From assembly GCA_030837265.1 (NCBI GenBank), contig JAUPKV010000136.1, positions 1 through 15,544 on the forward strand: a stretch of 15,544 nt of DNA, read 5' to 3'. Made by a program: the position numbers and the translations under genes. Shown here piece after piece: positions 7,823-15,271 of the stretch (the stretch's first letter is position 1; each line of letters starts with the position of its first letter). Origin of the DNA: Methanobacteriota archaeon. GTDB taxonomy: Archaea > Halobacteriota > Methanosarcinia > Methanosarcinales > Methanosarcinaceae. Under the pieces are notes generated by a model. That model was not told the DNA's origin. It searched no databases and saw only the letters and a list, made by a program, of their open reading frames with translations.

Positions 7823-8080
7823 TTACAAAAAAGCAATTCCAAAAAAATTCAACACAATTATTAATAGCGCGCCGAAAACGCCTCCGAACGCACATATTAT
7901 AACAGTTAACATAGTAATTGCTATTTTAAGCCCAAATAGAAATTTTGCTGCAAGTAGCACTATGAGTCCAAACACTGCATTCATTGCGAGCTGTTTACCG
8001 TTCTCAAGGATCTCATATAACACTATAGCAATAATAATTGCAACAATCAACGTTGATATTTCTATAATTGCAGGTGTCAT
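7823..8080 (-). CDS. BofA-like small membrane protein
   Basis: 85 residues with about three hydrophobic helices (7-24, 33-50 and 53-83) and almost no charge beyond the ENGK turn at 26-29. The pattern NGKQLAMNAVFGLIVLL followed by FGGVFGALLIIVLNFFGI fits the BofA family (SigmaK-processing regulatory protein family), which has archaeal members of unknown role. In Bacillus, BofA sits in the membrane and inhibits the metalloprotease SpoIVFB; methanogens do not sporulate, so that role cannot be carried over. It is the first gene of a likely two-gene unit with the zinc metallopeptidase. No ribosome binding site is visible before the ATG at 8080, and an AT-rich palindrome lies 18-35 bases upstream, suggesting a leaderless message. 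Confidence 0.7.
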   Translation of the reverse strand: MTPAIIEISTLIVAIIIAIVLYEILENGKQLAMNAVFGLIVLLAAKFLFGLKIAITMLTVIICAFGGVFGALLIIVLNFFGIAFL

Positions 8081-8097
8081 AAAATTATCTATGGGAT

Positions 8098-8115
8098 AAA
8101 ATTATTAATAATTTT
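8098..8115. promoter_or_regulatory. 18-bp perfect AT palindrome, likely promoter core of the BofA-like gene
   Basis: AAAATTATTAATAATTTT is its own reverse complement. Its distance from the ATG at 8080 (18-35 bases) is that of a TATA box on a leaderless archaeal gene. A second perfect inverted repeat follows at once: GTATTC (8120-8125), AAA, GAATAC (8129-8134), which could be an operator. Confidence 0.4.
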
Positions 8116-8224
8116 CATTGTATTCAAAGAATACCAGATAAATGGACTTACACTGATTATTAGAAACGAAGATATGTTGTAATCTAAAAATACTAACTTA
8201 TGTCATTACTATAAGAGCCCAAAA

Positions 8225-8232
8225 TTTATATA
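8225..8232 (+). promoter_or_regulatory. TATA box of the toxin-antitoxin operon
   Basis: TTTATATA preceded by an A-run is a textbook archaeal TATA box. Transcription would start near 8250-8258, a few bases before an ATG at 8262 and some 55 bases before the annotated antitoxin start at 8311. Confidence 0.6.
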
Positions 8233-8261
8233 AACCATTAAATTAAAATCTTACTTTGAGT

Positions 8262-8297
8262 ATGGTTTCCAAAACCGAATCACTGGGAATTTTTTAA
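8262..8297 (+). other. 11-codon leader ORF, possible displaced start of the antitoxin
   Basis: It encodes MVSKTESLGIF and stops at a TAA formed directly after a T6 run (8290-8295). Its ATG is ideally placed for a near-leaderless transcript from the TATA box at 8225. The antitoxin frame is itself open from 8260, just after a TGA, to its ATG; losing one T would join the two frames into one protein continuing KPFKLMGMALAEIF. It may therefore be the true N-terminus broken by an indel, or a chance short ORF. Confidence 0.35.
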
Positions 8298-8310
8298 ACC
8301 ATTCAAGCTG

Positions 8311-8505
8311 ATGGGTATGGCACTTGCAGAAATCTTCAACCAGCTTAAGGATCTTGAAAAGAAGTTCAACGAGATAAAATATCCTTCTGAAGACGCTTTT
8401 CAGCCTTCCTTTTCCATGAAGATTCGAAAAGCTGACCAGGATAGTATACAACATGAGTTAGCTGCGTTTGAGATTGAGGAATTTTTTAACCAGGTGGAAA
8501 AATGA
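8311..8505 (+). CDS. Probable antitoxin of a RelE/ParE-type toxin-antitoxin pair
   Basis: A 64-residue charged, mostly helical protein directly before a RelE-like toxin. The middle (MKIRKADQDSIQHELAAFE) and the acidic end EIEEFFNQVEK resemble the toxin-wrapping tails of small antitoxins, but no family is recognised with certainty. Its TGA overlaps the toxin ATG (ATGA), which suggests translational coupling and balanced synthesis. Neither the ATG at 8311 nor the one at 8317 has a convincing ribosome binding site, and no N-terminal DNA-binding domain is visible; see the leader ORF at 8262 for a possible longer form. Antitoxins of this type usually neutralise the toxin and repress their own promoter. 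Confidence 0.65.
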   Translation: MGMALAEIFNQLKDLEKKFNEIKYPSEDAFQPSFSMKIRKADQDSIQHELAAFEIEEFFNQVEK

Positions 8506-8783
8506 CTTATAAAGTAGCGCTTCACCCCTCAGTCCGCAGAAATCTAATAAAATTGTACCATTTTGACCGGCAAGGATATGAATATGTAAAGCAGCGCCTT
8601 CGACTCCTTGCTTACAAACCGGAAATGGGCGTTCCCCTTGAAGCTGAATTCCAGGGAAAATGGAGAATTCATATAGGACCTTTTGTACTGGTTTACAAAT
8701 TTGACAGCACTAAGAATATTCTTACCCTTCTGGTTTTTTGGCATTACACATGGGCATACAATACATATACTGCTTATGCTTGA
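8502..8783 (+). CDS. RelE/ParE-superfamily toxin
   Basis: 93 residues opening MTYKVALHPSVRRNLIKL, followed by a helical hairpin (about 22-37), LAYKPEMGVPLE (36-47) and the core strand motif GKWRIHIGPFVLVYKFD (52-68), ending with a hydrophobic strand and HYTWAYN. This strand order and the WRI-G-(F/Y)-(V/L)-VY motif are typical of RelE/ParE/HigB toxins. RelE members cut mRNA on the ribosome, while ParE members poison gyrase; the sequence does not decide which. R55 is the usual conserved arginine. The start overlaps the antitoxin stop by four bases, as expected for a two-gene operon. Confidence 0.8.
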   Translation: MTYKVALHPSVRRNLIKLYHFDRQGYEYVKQRLRLLAYKPEMGVPLEAEFQGKWRIHIGPFVLVYKFDSTKNILTLLVFWHYTWAYNTYTAYA

Positions 8784-8830
8784 GCTTAACATCTCCAAGC
8801 TGGAAATTTACAGTTTCTTTTGAGTTTTTT
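8783..8830 (+). terminator. Weak stem-loop and T-rich terminator after the toxin
   Basis: AGCTT (8783-8787) and AAGCT (8797-8801) form a short stem right at the toxin stop codon, and T-rich runs follow, ending in T6 at 8825-8830. The stem is weak; the T-run is the better evidence for an archaeal terminator. Confidence 0.4.
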
Positions 8831-8848
8831 GAGAGGTATGTCAAATAT

Positions 8849-8884
8849 ATATAGATAAAGTTTGTTTTATTGAATAATCTATAT
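8849..8884. repeat. AT-rich inverted repeat in the toxin-pdaD gap
   Basis: ATATAGAT (8849-8856) and ATCTATAT (8877-8884) are perfect arms with a 20-base spacer. The rest of the 323-bp gap (8784-9106) holds the pdaD promoter and leader and no recognised gene. The low complexity makes chance occurrence likely. Confidence 0.3.
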
Positions 8885-9016
8885 CTTAAACGTAAGGTAA
8901 GTCTTTCAAAGGTATTTATATTTTTTTAATTACTAGTTAATAGGAAAAAGTTCATAACTTTGATGTACATTTCAGACATAAAAGATAAGACTATCGGCCC
9001 AATAGTTCTTTTCCGA

Positions 9017-9024
9017 TATAAAAA
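9017..9024 (+). promoter_or_regulatory. Probable TATA box of pdaD
   Basis: TATAAAAA at 9017-9024 would start a transcript near 9042-9048 and give a leader of about 60 nt containing the hairpin at 9059-9078 and the ribosome binding site. Another TATA-like stretch, TTTATATT at 8915-8922, could drive a longer leader. Confidence 0.45.
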
Positions 9025-9058
9025 TTTCAAATTATTCATGTGTGTAATTCGCGGCTTA

Positions 9059-9078
9059 TGCAATGTAAATCACATGCA
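9059..9078 (+). other. Hairpin in the pdaD leader
   Basis: TGC-A-ATGT pairs with ACATGCA around a 5-base loop, giving seven base pairs with one bulged A. It ends 17 bases before the ribosome binding site. An alternative pairing of TATGCA (9057-9062) with TGCATA (9081-9086) uses some of the same bases, so two exclusive folds are possible. Confidence 0.35.
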
Positions 9079-9095
9079 GGTGCATAGAAATATAT

Positions 9096-9101
9096 AAGGA
9101 G
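9096..9101 (+). promoter_or_regulatory. Strong ribosome binding site of pdaD
   Basis: AAGGAG lies five bases before the ATG at 9107, complementary to the 3' end of archaeal 16S rRNA. It is the clearest Shine-Dalgarno in the window and fixes the pdaD start. Confidence 0.75.
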
Positions 9102-9106
9102 TCAAC

Positions 9107-9655
9107 ATGATCCCAAGAAAAGCGTTTTTGACAAAGGGTACCGGGGTACATAAGGACAGATTAGCGTCTTTCGAGCTTGCGCTGAGGGCTGCAAGAATAG
9201 AGAAATTCAATCTTGTGAGTGTTTCAAGTATTCTACCTCCCAGTTGTAAACTCGTAGCCAAAGAAGAAGGCCTCTTAGAGCTGAAACCCGGTGGAATTGT
9301 CCATTGTGTACTTGCTCGGAACGATACTAATGAGCCTCATCGTTTAATGGCTTCAGCTATAGGAACCGCTGTCCCGGTAAATGAGGATAATTACGGCTAT
9401 ATTTCCGAACATCACTCTTTTGGAGAAGAAGAAATCATTGCCGGAGAATATGCTGAAGACCTCGCGGCAACAATGCTTGCAACGACTCTTGGTATTGAGT
9501 TCGATGCTGAAATGGCCTGGCATGAGCGGGAGCAGGTGTATAAAGCAAGCGGCCATATATTTGATTCATTTCATATCTGCCAGACAGCAAAGGGCGACAA
9601 AGACGGTAAATGGACCACTGTCGTAGCTGCAATGGTCTTTGTTACTACAGAATAA
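9107..9655 (+). CDS. pdaD: Pyruvoyl-dependent arginine decarboxylase proenzyme
   Basis: A 182-residue proenzyme that makes agmatine and CO2 from arginine, the first step of archaeal polyamine synthesis, in the cytoplasm. The self-cleavage site is in NLVSVSSILPP (35-45): cleavage between Ser40 and Ser41 would give a 40-residue beta chain and an alpha chain whose N-terminal Ser41 becomes the pyruvoyl group. E101 in YISEHHSFG aligns by position with the catalytic glutamate of the Methanocaldococcus enzyme (my alignment by eye). GEYAEDLAATMLATTLG (113-129) is the usual C-terminal helix. The start is supported by a strong AAGGAG. It is a single-gene unit; the next gene is convergent. A second arginine decarboxylase paralogue elsewhere cannot be excluded. 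Confidence 0.93.
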   Translation: MIPRKAFLTKGTGVHKDRLASFELALRAARIEKFNLVSVSSILPPSCKLVAKEEGLLELKPGGIVHCVLARNDTNEPHRLMASAIGTAVPVNEDNYGYISEHHSFGEEEIIAGEYAEDLAATMLATTLGIEFDAEMAWHEREQVYKASGHIFDSFHICQTAKGDKDGKWTTVVAAMVFVTTE

Positions 9656-9694
9656 AAATAAAGGTAAGAAAGCACTAAAAAGTGGGACGCTGAT

Positions 9695-9713
9695 GGGAAG
9701 AATTAAGCTTCCC
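9695..9713. terminator. Hairpin between the convergent pdaD and helicase genes
   Basis: GGGAAG (9695-9700) and CTTCCC (9708-9713) form a perfect 6-bp stem with a 7-base loop, 40 bases after the pdaD stop and 24 bases beyond the helicase stop. A symmetrical stem in an 81-bp convergent gap could serve both transcripts. No clear T-run follows on either strand, so it may only block 3' decay. Confidence 0.4.
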
Positions 9714-9736
9714 TGATTCCCAACAAATTAGCGATT

Positions 9737-12700
9737 TCACTCCATAAAATAAATCATTTCATTAGGCATTAAAGTCAATTCTTTACTGTCTATTCCTGAT
9801 TGTACAAGCTTTTCGATTCTTTCCCATGTGTTTTTACGTGTACTTTTTATTCCAAGCACTCTTGCGGTCTGGACGATGAGGTCTTCAAGCGGAGTCGAAT
9901 ATTGGGAATTCAGGACAAAACGAACAGCTTCTTTTATTTCCTCATCGCAGATCCATTCTATTTTTGCAGACGAATCGCCGTCGCGCCTGCGCAGAAGGCA
10001 TTCCGGGCCCGAAGTTGGCCAGTAGAATTCACCTTCTATTCGGATTTTTCCTGATGTTTCGGCATGAGCTGCAGCATCAATAATCTGCTGTTTAGTTTTT
10101 CCCGGCATCCGGGGAACTCCGGTAAATACTTTTATCCGCTGGAGCAGGGCATCTGAATGAATTGGGCCTTCATATTTTACGATCTTTGTAACCGCCTGTT
10201 CTAGCTTCTCATCGGAAATCCCGGATAGGTCTCCGAACTGTACAAATTCTGAGGGAGGAAAGGTCTTATAAATAGGTACGGAAACTTCAACAGCTTTATT
10301 TTTTTTCAATAATCGAGCTTCATCTTTAGGATCGGCATAAGTACCAGGCTCAAGATTGATTTCAGTTTTCGAATTCCATTCATTGCCTGGTGTATAATTA
10401 TCCTCCTCAGGGTAAGGTTCAGGTTCGAAATCCCCCTCCGAGCCATAAATATATGCGAATTCATTAAGTCGTTTGCGTCTCCGCTTCTGTTCGGAACCCG
10501 TGCTGAAATCAATCTCAGGATATGCCTGGTAAAAATTAATTTTTTCAGGTTCCGGCTCTGGTATAAGCTCAAATGTGTTTATTTTTTCTGAGCTAGGATC
10601 AACGTCGAATTTAAGGAGCCTGGACTTTTCTCTTTTTCTGACAGGTTTCTTACGAGAATTTTCATCTGCCAGCTGAGCCATGGACTCTGCTTTCGAAGTC
10701 ATTTCCGGCAGGAAATCCTCACCTGAACAATCTATTAATTCTTCTTTAAACTCAAGAGGAGAGCCTGAATATAATTCTTCAGATTCAGCCTCAAAGGAAT
10801 TTGTTGAATGATTATTCGTTTCGATGAATTCGGCTTCGAGAGTCTCTCCAACTTTAATTTCCATATTCCTCCCAGCTGAAATTCGATCTACCGGTTCACT
10901 GGAAGGAGATAATGGGCCTGTAAACTTACCATCAGGTAAAAGCGAGCCTCCGGGCAAGTCATTAAATTCTTCATTATGGTTTTTATTCGCTTTAGGATCT
11001 CTATCTTCATCTTTATCTTTACTAGCCTGACTAGTTCGAGCTGCAGGTTCATCCCATGCAGGAGGGCTTTTAATTGGTGAAATTTCAGGTTCCGGATTGA
11101 ATTTTGCTTGCAACTTTGCCTGCTTTATGGCTTCCTGAGTTGCTTCAAGCAGTTTTTCTTTACTTTCTTTCGGGTGCAGGTACCAGTCCGTTGACCAGAC
11201 CCTGTATATTTTCCAGCCCAGTCCTTCGAGCACCTGCTGTCGCAAGCGGTCGCGGTCTCGTGCTACACGCGAAGAATGGTAGCTCTTTCCATCACACTCG
11301 ATTCCAAGAACATATCTCCCCGGGTTACGGGGATCGGGGATTGCAAGATCGAGCCTGTACCCGGCGCAACCAATTTGCCTGTGGACCTCACAGCCGTTCT
11401 CTGTCAGGAAATTGGAGACAATCTCTTCGAAGGGAGAAGCGAAGTCTTCCCTGCTGCAGGCAGGCTGGGGAAGCTTTCCACTCTCGGCAAACTCAAGGAA
11501 GATTTTCAGGGATCGAAGTCCTAAAGAAGAATTTTCGTCCAGAACCAGGTCTCTTGATGTAAAATTCGAAAAGACAACACATTTTTCCCTTGCCCTGGTA
11601 ATAAGCACATTCAAACGCCTCTCTCCTCCTTCCCGGTTAAGAGGACCAAAGTTAAGGGAGAGTTTTCGGCTGCTGTCAAAACCAAATCCTACACTCAGGA
11701 AAATGACATCTCTTTCATCACCCTGGATAGTTTCCAGGTTTTTAACAAAAAAACGCTCGCTATTTCCGTTTTTCGAACTAAGGTCAAACCCGGGATTTAC
11801 TTTGCGAAGAGCCTCGATTTCTTCCTGGATGACTTCCTGCTGTTTTATATTGAAAGTACCGACTCCCAGGCTTTTATCGGGATAGTTCCTGTAGTGTTCG
11901 AAGACTGCCTTTGCAACTGCTCTCGCTTCCAGCCTGTTGGCACCACTTTTGCCCCTATCATAAACAGAATCCGGAAGATGAACAAATTTTAACCCAAAAC
12001 GTTCATCTTTCTGCATAGGAGAAGGATAAACATACAGGCGGTTATCATAAAATTCCTGGTTTGAAATAGCAATCAATGATTCATGCCTGCTCCTGTAGTG
12101 CCAGCGAAGGGTCTTGACCGGGAAACTGCGCTTGCACGCATTCAGAATGCTTTCCATATCTCCTGCGGCAGCAAAGTCTTCAGGTTCCCTTTCCGGAGAA
12201 TCAAGCACAGCATCGAAGAAATCAGTAGGTGGCAGCTGTTTTGAATCTCCCATCACTACAACCTGTTTTCCGCGCAGCAGCGCGCCGACGGCATCTTCAG
12301 GCCGGACCTGGCTGGCTTCGTCAAAAATAATTACGTCAAAGCGAGTACTCCTGGGGTCGAGGTACTGGGCAATAGATAGCGGGCTCATTAAAAAACAGGG
12401 TTTGATTTTCTGTATGAGGCCCCCTGCCTTTTTCATCAGGGCACGGATGGGCATATGACCCCGTTTCCTGTTGAGTTCATTTAGCACAATCCCGGCTTCA
12501 GAAGCCCTTGATGCTCCTGATGTCAGCTTTGGGGCCGCCTCATAAGCACAGCACACAATCCTTTTTCTATTTTCCAGCAAAACTTTCCTGTCAAGGTCAG
12601 CAAACTTGTTAATCTTGCCTTCATGCAGCTCCTGAATAAAAGTAGAAAGCACAGGCCTTTTTCTGAAAGCGCGGTGCAGGAGAAGCTCGGCATAATTTCC

Positions 12701-15229
12701 CTCAAAAGCCGGAATCATATCACAGAGTTCTATTTTTCCGGCTTCGATGTCTCCCAGCATAGGAGCTGCTTTTGTTTCCAGACAGGCCTGCTGGCATTCG
12801 AGGTACTGGCTCCAGAGCACCAGGGACGAAGTTTCGGTTTTCCACCTAGTTGTACGAGACTTTAACTGGCTTAACTTTACAGTTTCCGGGCTGCCTCCAA
12901 ACATTTTTCCAAAATCTGCTTCTATGCGGTTTCCAACTTTTTCGAGAGACTGCAAAAAAGTTTGCTTCGCCGCAGCAAGCTCATTTATTGCAGATTCCAG
13001 AGCAGCATCGTCTATTCCGCTACTTACAAGCTTGAAGATCCTATCTGTGAAAAGGTTTTCTTTTAAAAGTTTACGGAGGGGAGGTATTAATTTGCAGTAT
13101 TCGTCCAGGAGAATAGGATCACTTTCAATGCCTTTCCAGTAATCCAGGAAGTACTTTTTCCCTTTTGTCCCGGCGCTCTCAAGCTCTTGCCTGCAGGCCT
13201 CACATTCGGAAATACAGGCAAGGTCTAGCAGGATTCTGTTATCATTAGAAGGTATTCCTGAGATATAATAGGATATAATTTCTTTTTTGAGTTTTCTGTA
13301 CCTGGGGTTTATAAATTTGAGGAATCCGTGGGATAGGTTCTCGAATTCCGAGGTATCAAGCTTAAATATAGAAGGGTGGAAAGTCCTATCAACATAAGTC
13401 TTCAGTTCCCTGTACTGCCTGAGCCTCGAAACCAGAGTTTCGGCATCCATACCTGATGAATCGGATTCCCATTCCTGGTTTTGCAGCAATTGTTCAGGCA
13501 AAGGTTTAGAATTTAAGAGGAATTTGGCAGCATTGATTATACTTTCAATTTCCTCCGGAGTATTTGGCCTGGAGGTTGCAGAGAGTTCATTAAGATTTTT
13601 AATTGCTACTTCCAGGGCCTGGAAAGCTGCAGCACATTCTTCTGTTAAAAGTTCGATCTCCCCAAGGTCTGAAGGCAGCACAATCCCTGGTTTACAGCCA
13701 TACCATGGGTTCTTTCGGGCCGTTCCGAAAGTGGGAAGTAATTGACCTAATTTTTCTAAAACTGACTCTGCCTCTGTCCAAGCTTCAAGGGTCCAGGTTT
13801 CAGGTTCCTGAAATCCATAACGGGGCATTTTCATGCCTTTGGACTCAAAATAAGCCTTTATCTTTTCTCTTATTCCATAAAGTGAATAAAGGCTGGGATA
13901 AAGGCCCCCGGCAGGTTCTCTAAGGGATAAAGCATACTCATTGAGCTCATGTTTCAATTTCTCAAGTTCATTAATATCCCTCTCGGAGCTTATATTTGCA
14001 GGAGATTCGCGGTTCAGGATTTTTTCAAGTTCCTCAAGTACTGCCTTTTTCCGCGTCTGGTTGCTATGAATCTCAAGACAGAGTTCCCCAAGCCCGGCAG
14101 CATCCAGCCTGCCTTTTACTACCTGGAGAGCCGCCATCTTTTCACTCACGAAAAGCACACTTTTGCCGTGAGCAATCAGTTCTGCAATTGTGTTTGCTAT
14201 AGTCTGGGACTTTCCTGTCCCTGGTGGCCCCTCCACGACCAGGTCTTTTCCTGACTTAACGTCTTCTATAACCGCAATCTGAGAAGAATCTGCATCCATT
14301 ATATGATAAGTGTCTTTTGCTGAAAGTTTTAGGTCAACTTCTTCTTCCAGAAAGCCGGAATGCTCACTCTCAGGATCCTGCGGGTCAAAAATTTTCCGGA
14401 TCAGAGGATGGTCTGCCGGAGACATGTCCTCTGGCCAGGTTGCAGGGTCAAGATCCTTATACATAACAAATTTTCTAAAGTTAAACAGGTCTAGATATAC
14501 TTCCGGGAGCACTATCCAGTTGTCTTTCTCACGGATGACCTTAGATATGGACTTGAAAAACTCTTCAACTCCCGCTACCTCTTCTGGCATCCCAAAATCC
14601 GGAATCTGAATCCCAAATTCTTTCATTTTTGCCTGCAAGGTGATTGAAGTAAATATTTCGTCTCCAGTCCACTGGATAGTGAAGTTTCGACCCTTGCCTA
14701 TTCTTTTAAGCTCTACTGGAATAAGGAGCAGAGGAGCTTTTGGATTTTTTACCGAAGATTTTATTTCATTCCACTGCAGGAAGCCTACAGCCAGGTAAAG
14801 CACCGGATATCCCTGTTCCTCAAATATCGAGTTGGCCTGGTTAAAAACATAAAAAAGCTTTCTATCGAGGGTTTCACTGTCATCCGGAGTTTCCAGGAAA
14901 GCTCCGGAGCGGGAACTGGGAATCCTATTCTTTTCTTCAAAAGAAAGATATTTTTCAATTGTTCTTAAAGAACCTGCTTCATTTTCCTGGTCATCATCCT
15001 CTATTTCCTCCCCCTCTTCAGTTTTATTGCTTCTTCTTGATCTCGTTTTTGATCTGAACCTCATTGATTTTTCCTGAAGGACAAATCGCTCATAAATCTC
15101 CCAAAGAGTATTGCCTGTAATTGAAATGGTCCTTTTCTGCGAAGGACGGTAATTGAGAAGGTTATTTCTAAGGGACAGGTCAAGTAAATTCTGCCTTAAT
15201 GCTTCCAATTCCTTAATTACATCTACCAT
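9737..15229 (-). CDS. Giant DUF4011 - SF1 helicase - Vsr/DUF559-like nuclease - DUF3320 protein, candidate defence enzyme
   Basis: 1830 residues, no membrane segment. DUF4011 opens the protein (LEALRQNLLDLSLRNNLLNYRP, about 8-29, a known signature). SF1 helicase motifs follow: Walker A GPPGTGKS 334-341, Walker B IIFDEASQ 967-974, GDSKQLPPT 994-1002, RWHYRSRHE 1042-1050, TIQGDERDVI 1167-1176 and NVLITRAREK 1207-1216. About 620 largely helical residues separate Walker A and B. A PD-(D/E)XK nuclease of the Vsr/DUF559 (MTES_1575) type covers about 1262-1360 with D1294, E1311, D1313 in IECDGKSYH and the tail GWKIYRVWSTDW. An acidic low-complexity linker spans about 1372-1665, and DUF3320 closes the chain (about 1672-1830, KIVKYEGPIHSDALLQRI). 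All motifs look intact. Helicase-nuclease fusions of this sort are often in defence islands; anti-phage action is inferred. A repair role is the alternative. It appears monocistronic, with no ribosome binding site. Confidence 0.9.
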   Translation of the reverse strand: MVDVIKELEALRQNLLDLSLRNNLLNYRPSQKRTISITGNTLWEIYERFVLQEKSMRFRSKTRSRRSNKTEEGEEIEDDDQENEAGSLRTIEKYLSFEEKNRIPSSRSGAFLETPDDSETLDRKLFYVFNQANSIFEEQGYPVLYLAVGFLQWNEIKSSVKNPKAPLLLIPVELKRIGKGRNFTIQWTGDEIFTSITLQAKMKEFGIQIPDFGMPEEVAGVEEFFKSISKVIREKDNWIVLPEVYLDLFNFRKFVMYKDLDPATWPEDMSPADHPLIRKIFDPQDPESEHSGFLEEEVDLKLSAKDTYHIMDADSSQIAVIEDVKSGKDLVVEGPPGTGKSQTIANTIAELIAHGKSVLFVSEKMAALQVVKGRLDAAGLGELCLEIHSNQTRKKAVLEELEKILNRESPANISSERDINELEKLKHELNEYALSLREPAGGLYPSLYSLYGIREKIKAYFESKGMKMPRYGFQEPETWTLEAWTEAESVLEKLGQLLPTFGTARKNPWYGCKPGIVLPSDLGEIELLTEECAAAFQALEVAIKNLNELSATSRPNTPEEIESIINAAKFLLNSKPLPEQLLQNQEWESDSSGMDAETLVSRLRQYRELKTYVDRTFHPSIFKLDTSEFENLSHGFLKFINPRYRKLKKEIISYYISGIPSNDNRILLDLACISECEACRQELESAGTKGKKYFLDYWKGIESDPILLDEYCKLIPPLRKLLKENLFTDRIFKLVSSGIDDAALESAINELAAAKQTFLQSLEKVGNRIEADFGKMFGGSPETVKLSQLKSRTTRWKTETSSLVLWSQYLECQQACLETKAAPMLGDIEAGKIELCDMIPAFEGNYAELLLHRAFRKRPVLSTFIQELHEGKINKFADLDRKVLLENRKRIVCCAYEAAPKLTSGASRASEAGIVLNELNRKRGHMPIRALMKKAGGLIQKIKPCFLMSPLSIAQYLDPRSTRFDVIIFDEASQVRPEDAVGALLRGKQVVVMGDSKQLPPTDFFDAVLDSPEREPEDFAAAGDMESILNACKRSFPVKTLRWHYRSRHESLIAISNQEFYDNRLYVYPSPMQKDERFGLKFVHLPDSVYDRGKSGANRLEARAVAKAVFEHYRNYPDKSLGVGTFNIKQQEVIQEEIEALRKVNPGFDLSSKNGNSERFFVKNLETIQGDERDVIFLSVGFGFDSSRKLSLNFGPLNREGGERRLNVLITRAREKCVVFSNFTSRDLVLDENSSLGLRSLKIFLEFAESGKLPQPACSREDFASPFEEIVSNFLTENGCEVHRQIGCAGYRLDLAIPDPRNPGRYVLGIECDGKSYHSSRVARDRDRLRQQVLEGLGWKIYRVWSTDWYLHPKESKEKLLEATQEAIKQAKLQAKFNPEPEISPIKSPPAWDEPAARTSQASKDKDEDRDPKANKNHNEEFNDLPGGSLLPDGKFTGPLSPSSEPVDRISAGRNMEIKVGETLEAEFIETNNHSTNSFEAESEELYSGSPLEFKEELIDCSGEDFLPEMTSKAESMAQLADENSRKKPVRKREKSRLLKFDVDPSSEKINTFELIPEPEPEKINFYQAYPEIDFSTGSEQKRRRKRLNEFAYIYGSEGDFEPEPYPEEDNYTPGNEWNSKTEINLEPGTYADPKDEARLLKKNKAVEVSVPIYKTFPPSEFVQFGDLSGISDEKLEQAVTKIVKYEGPIHSDALLQRIKVFTGVPRMPGKTKQQIIDAAAHAETSGKIRIEGEFYWPTSGPECLLRRRDGDSSAKIEWICDEEIKEAVRFVLNSQYSTPLEDLIVQTARVLGIKSTRKNTWERIEKLVQSGIDSKELTLMPNEMIYFME

Positions 15230-15261
15230 AAAAAGATCAGGCCTTTATCAAATAATAAATG

Positions 15262-15271
15262 AAATATATTA
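15262..15271 (-). promoter_or_regulatory. Probable TATA box of the helicase-nuclease gene
   Basis: On the minus strand AATATATTTC lies 33-42 bases before the ATG at 15229. Transcription would start near 15238, giving a leader of under ten bases. This agrees with the lack of a Shine-Dalgarno. Confidence 0.4.

Noticed and set aside
8251..8454. 67-aa minus-strand ORF opposite the antitoxin
   Set aside because: It overlaps the antitoxin gene, has no family resemblance or ribosome binding site, and the plus-strand operon structure (TATA box and ATGA overlap) is much better supported.
11104..11562. 152-aa open frame on the plus strand
   Set aside because: Antisense to the conserved nuclease part of the helicase gene. 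Its composition is that of a complement shadow and it has no ribosome binding site.
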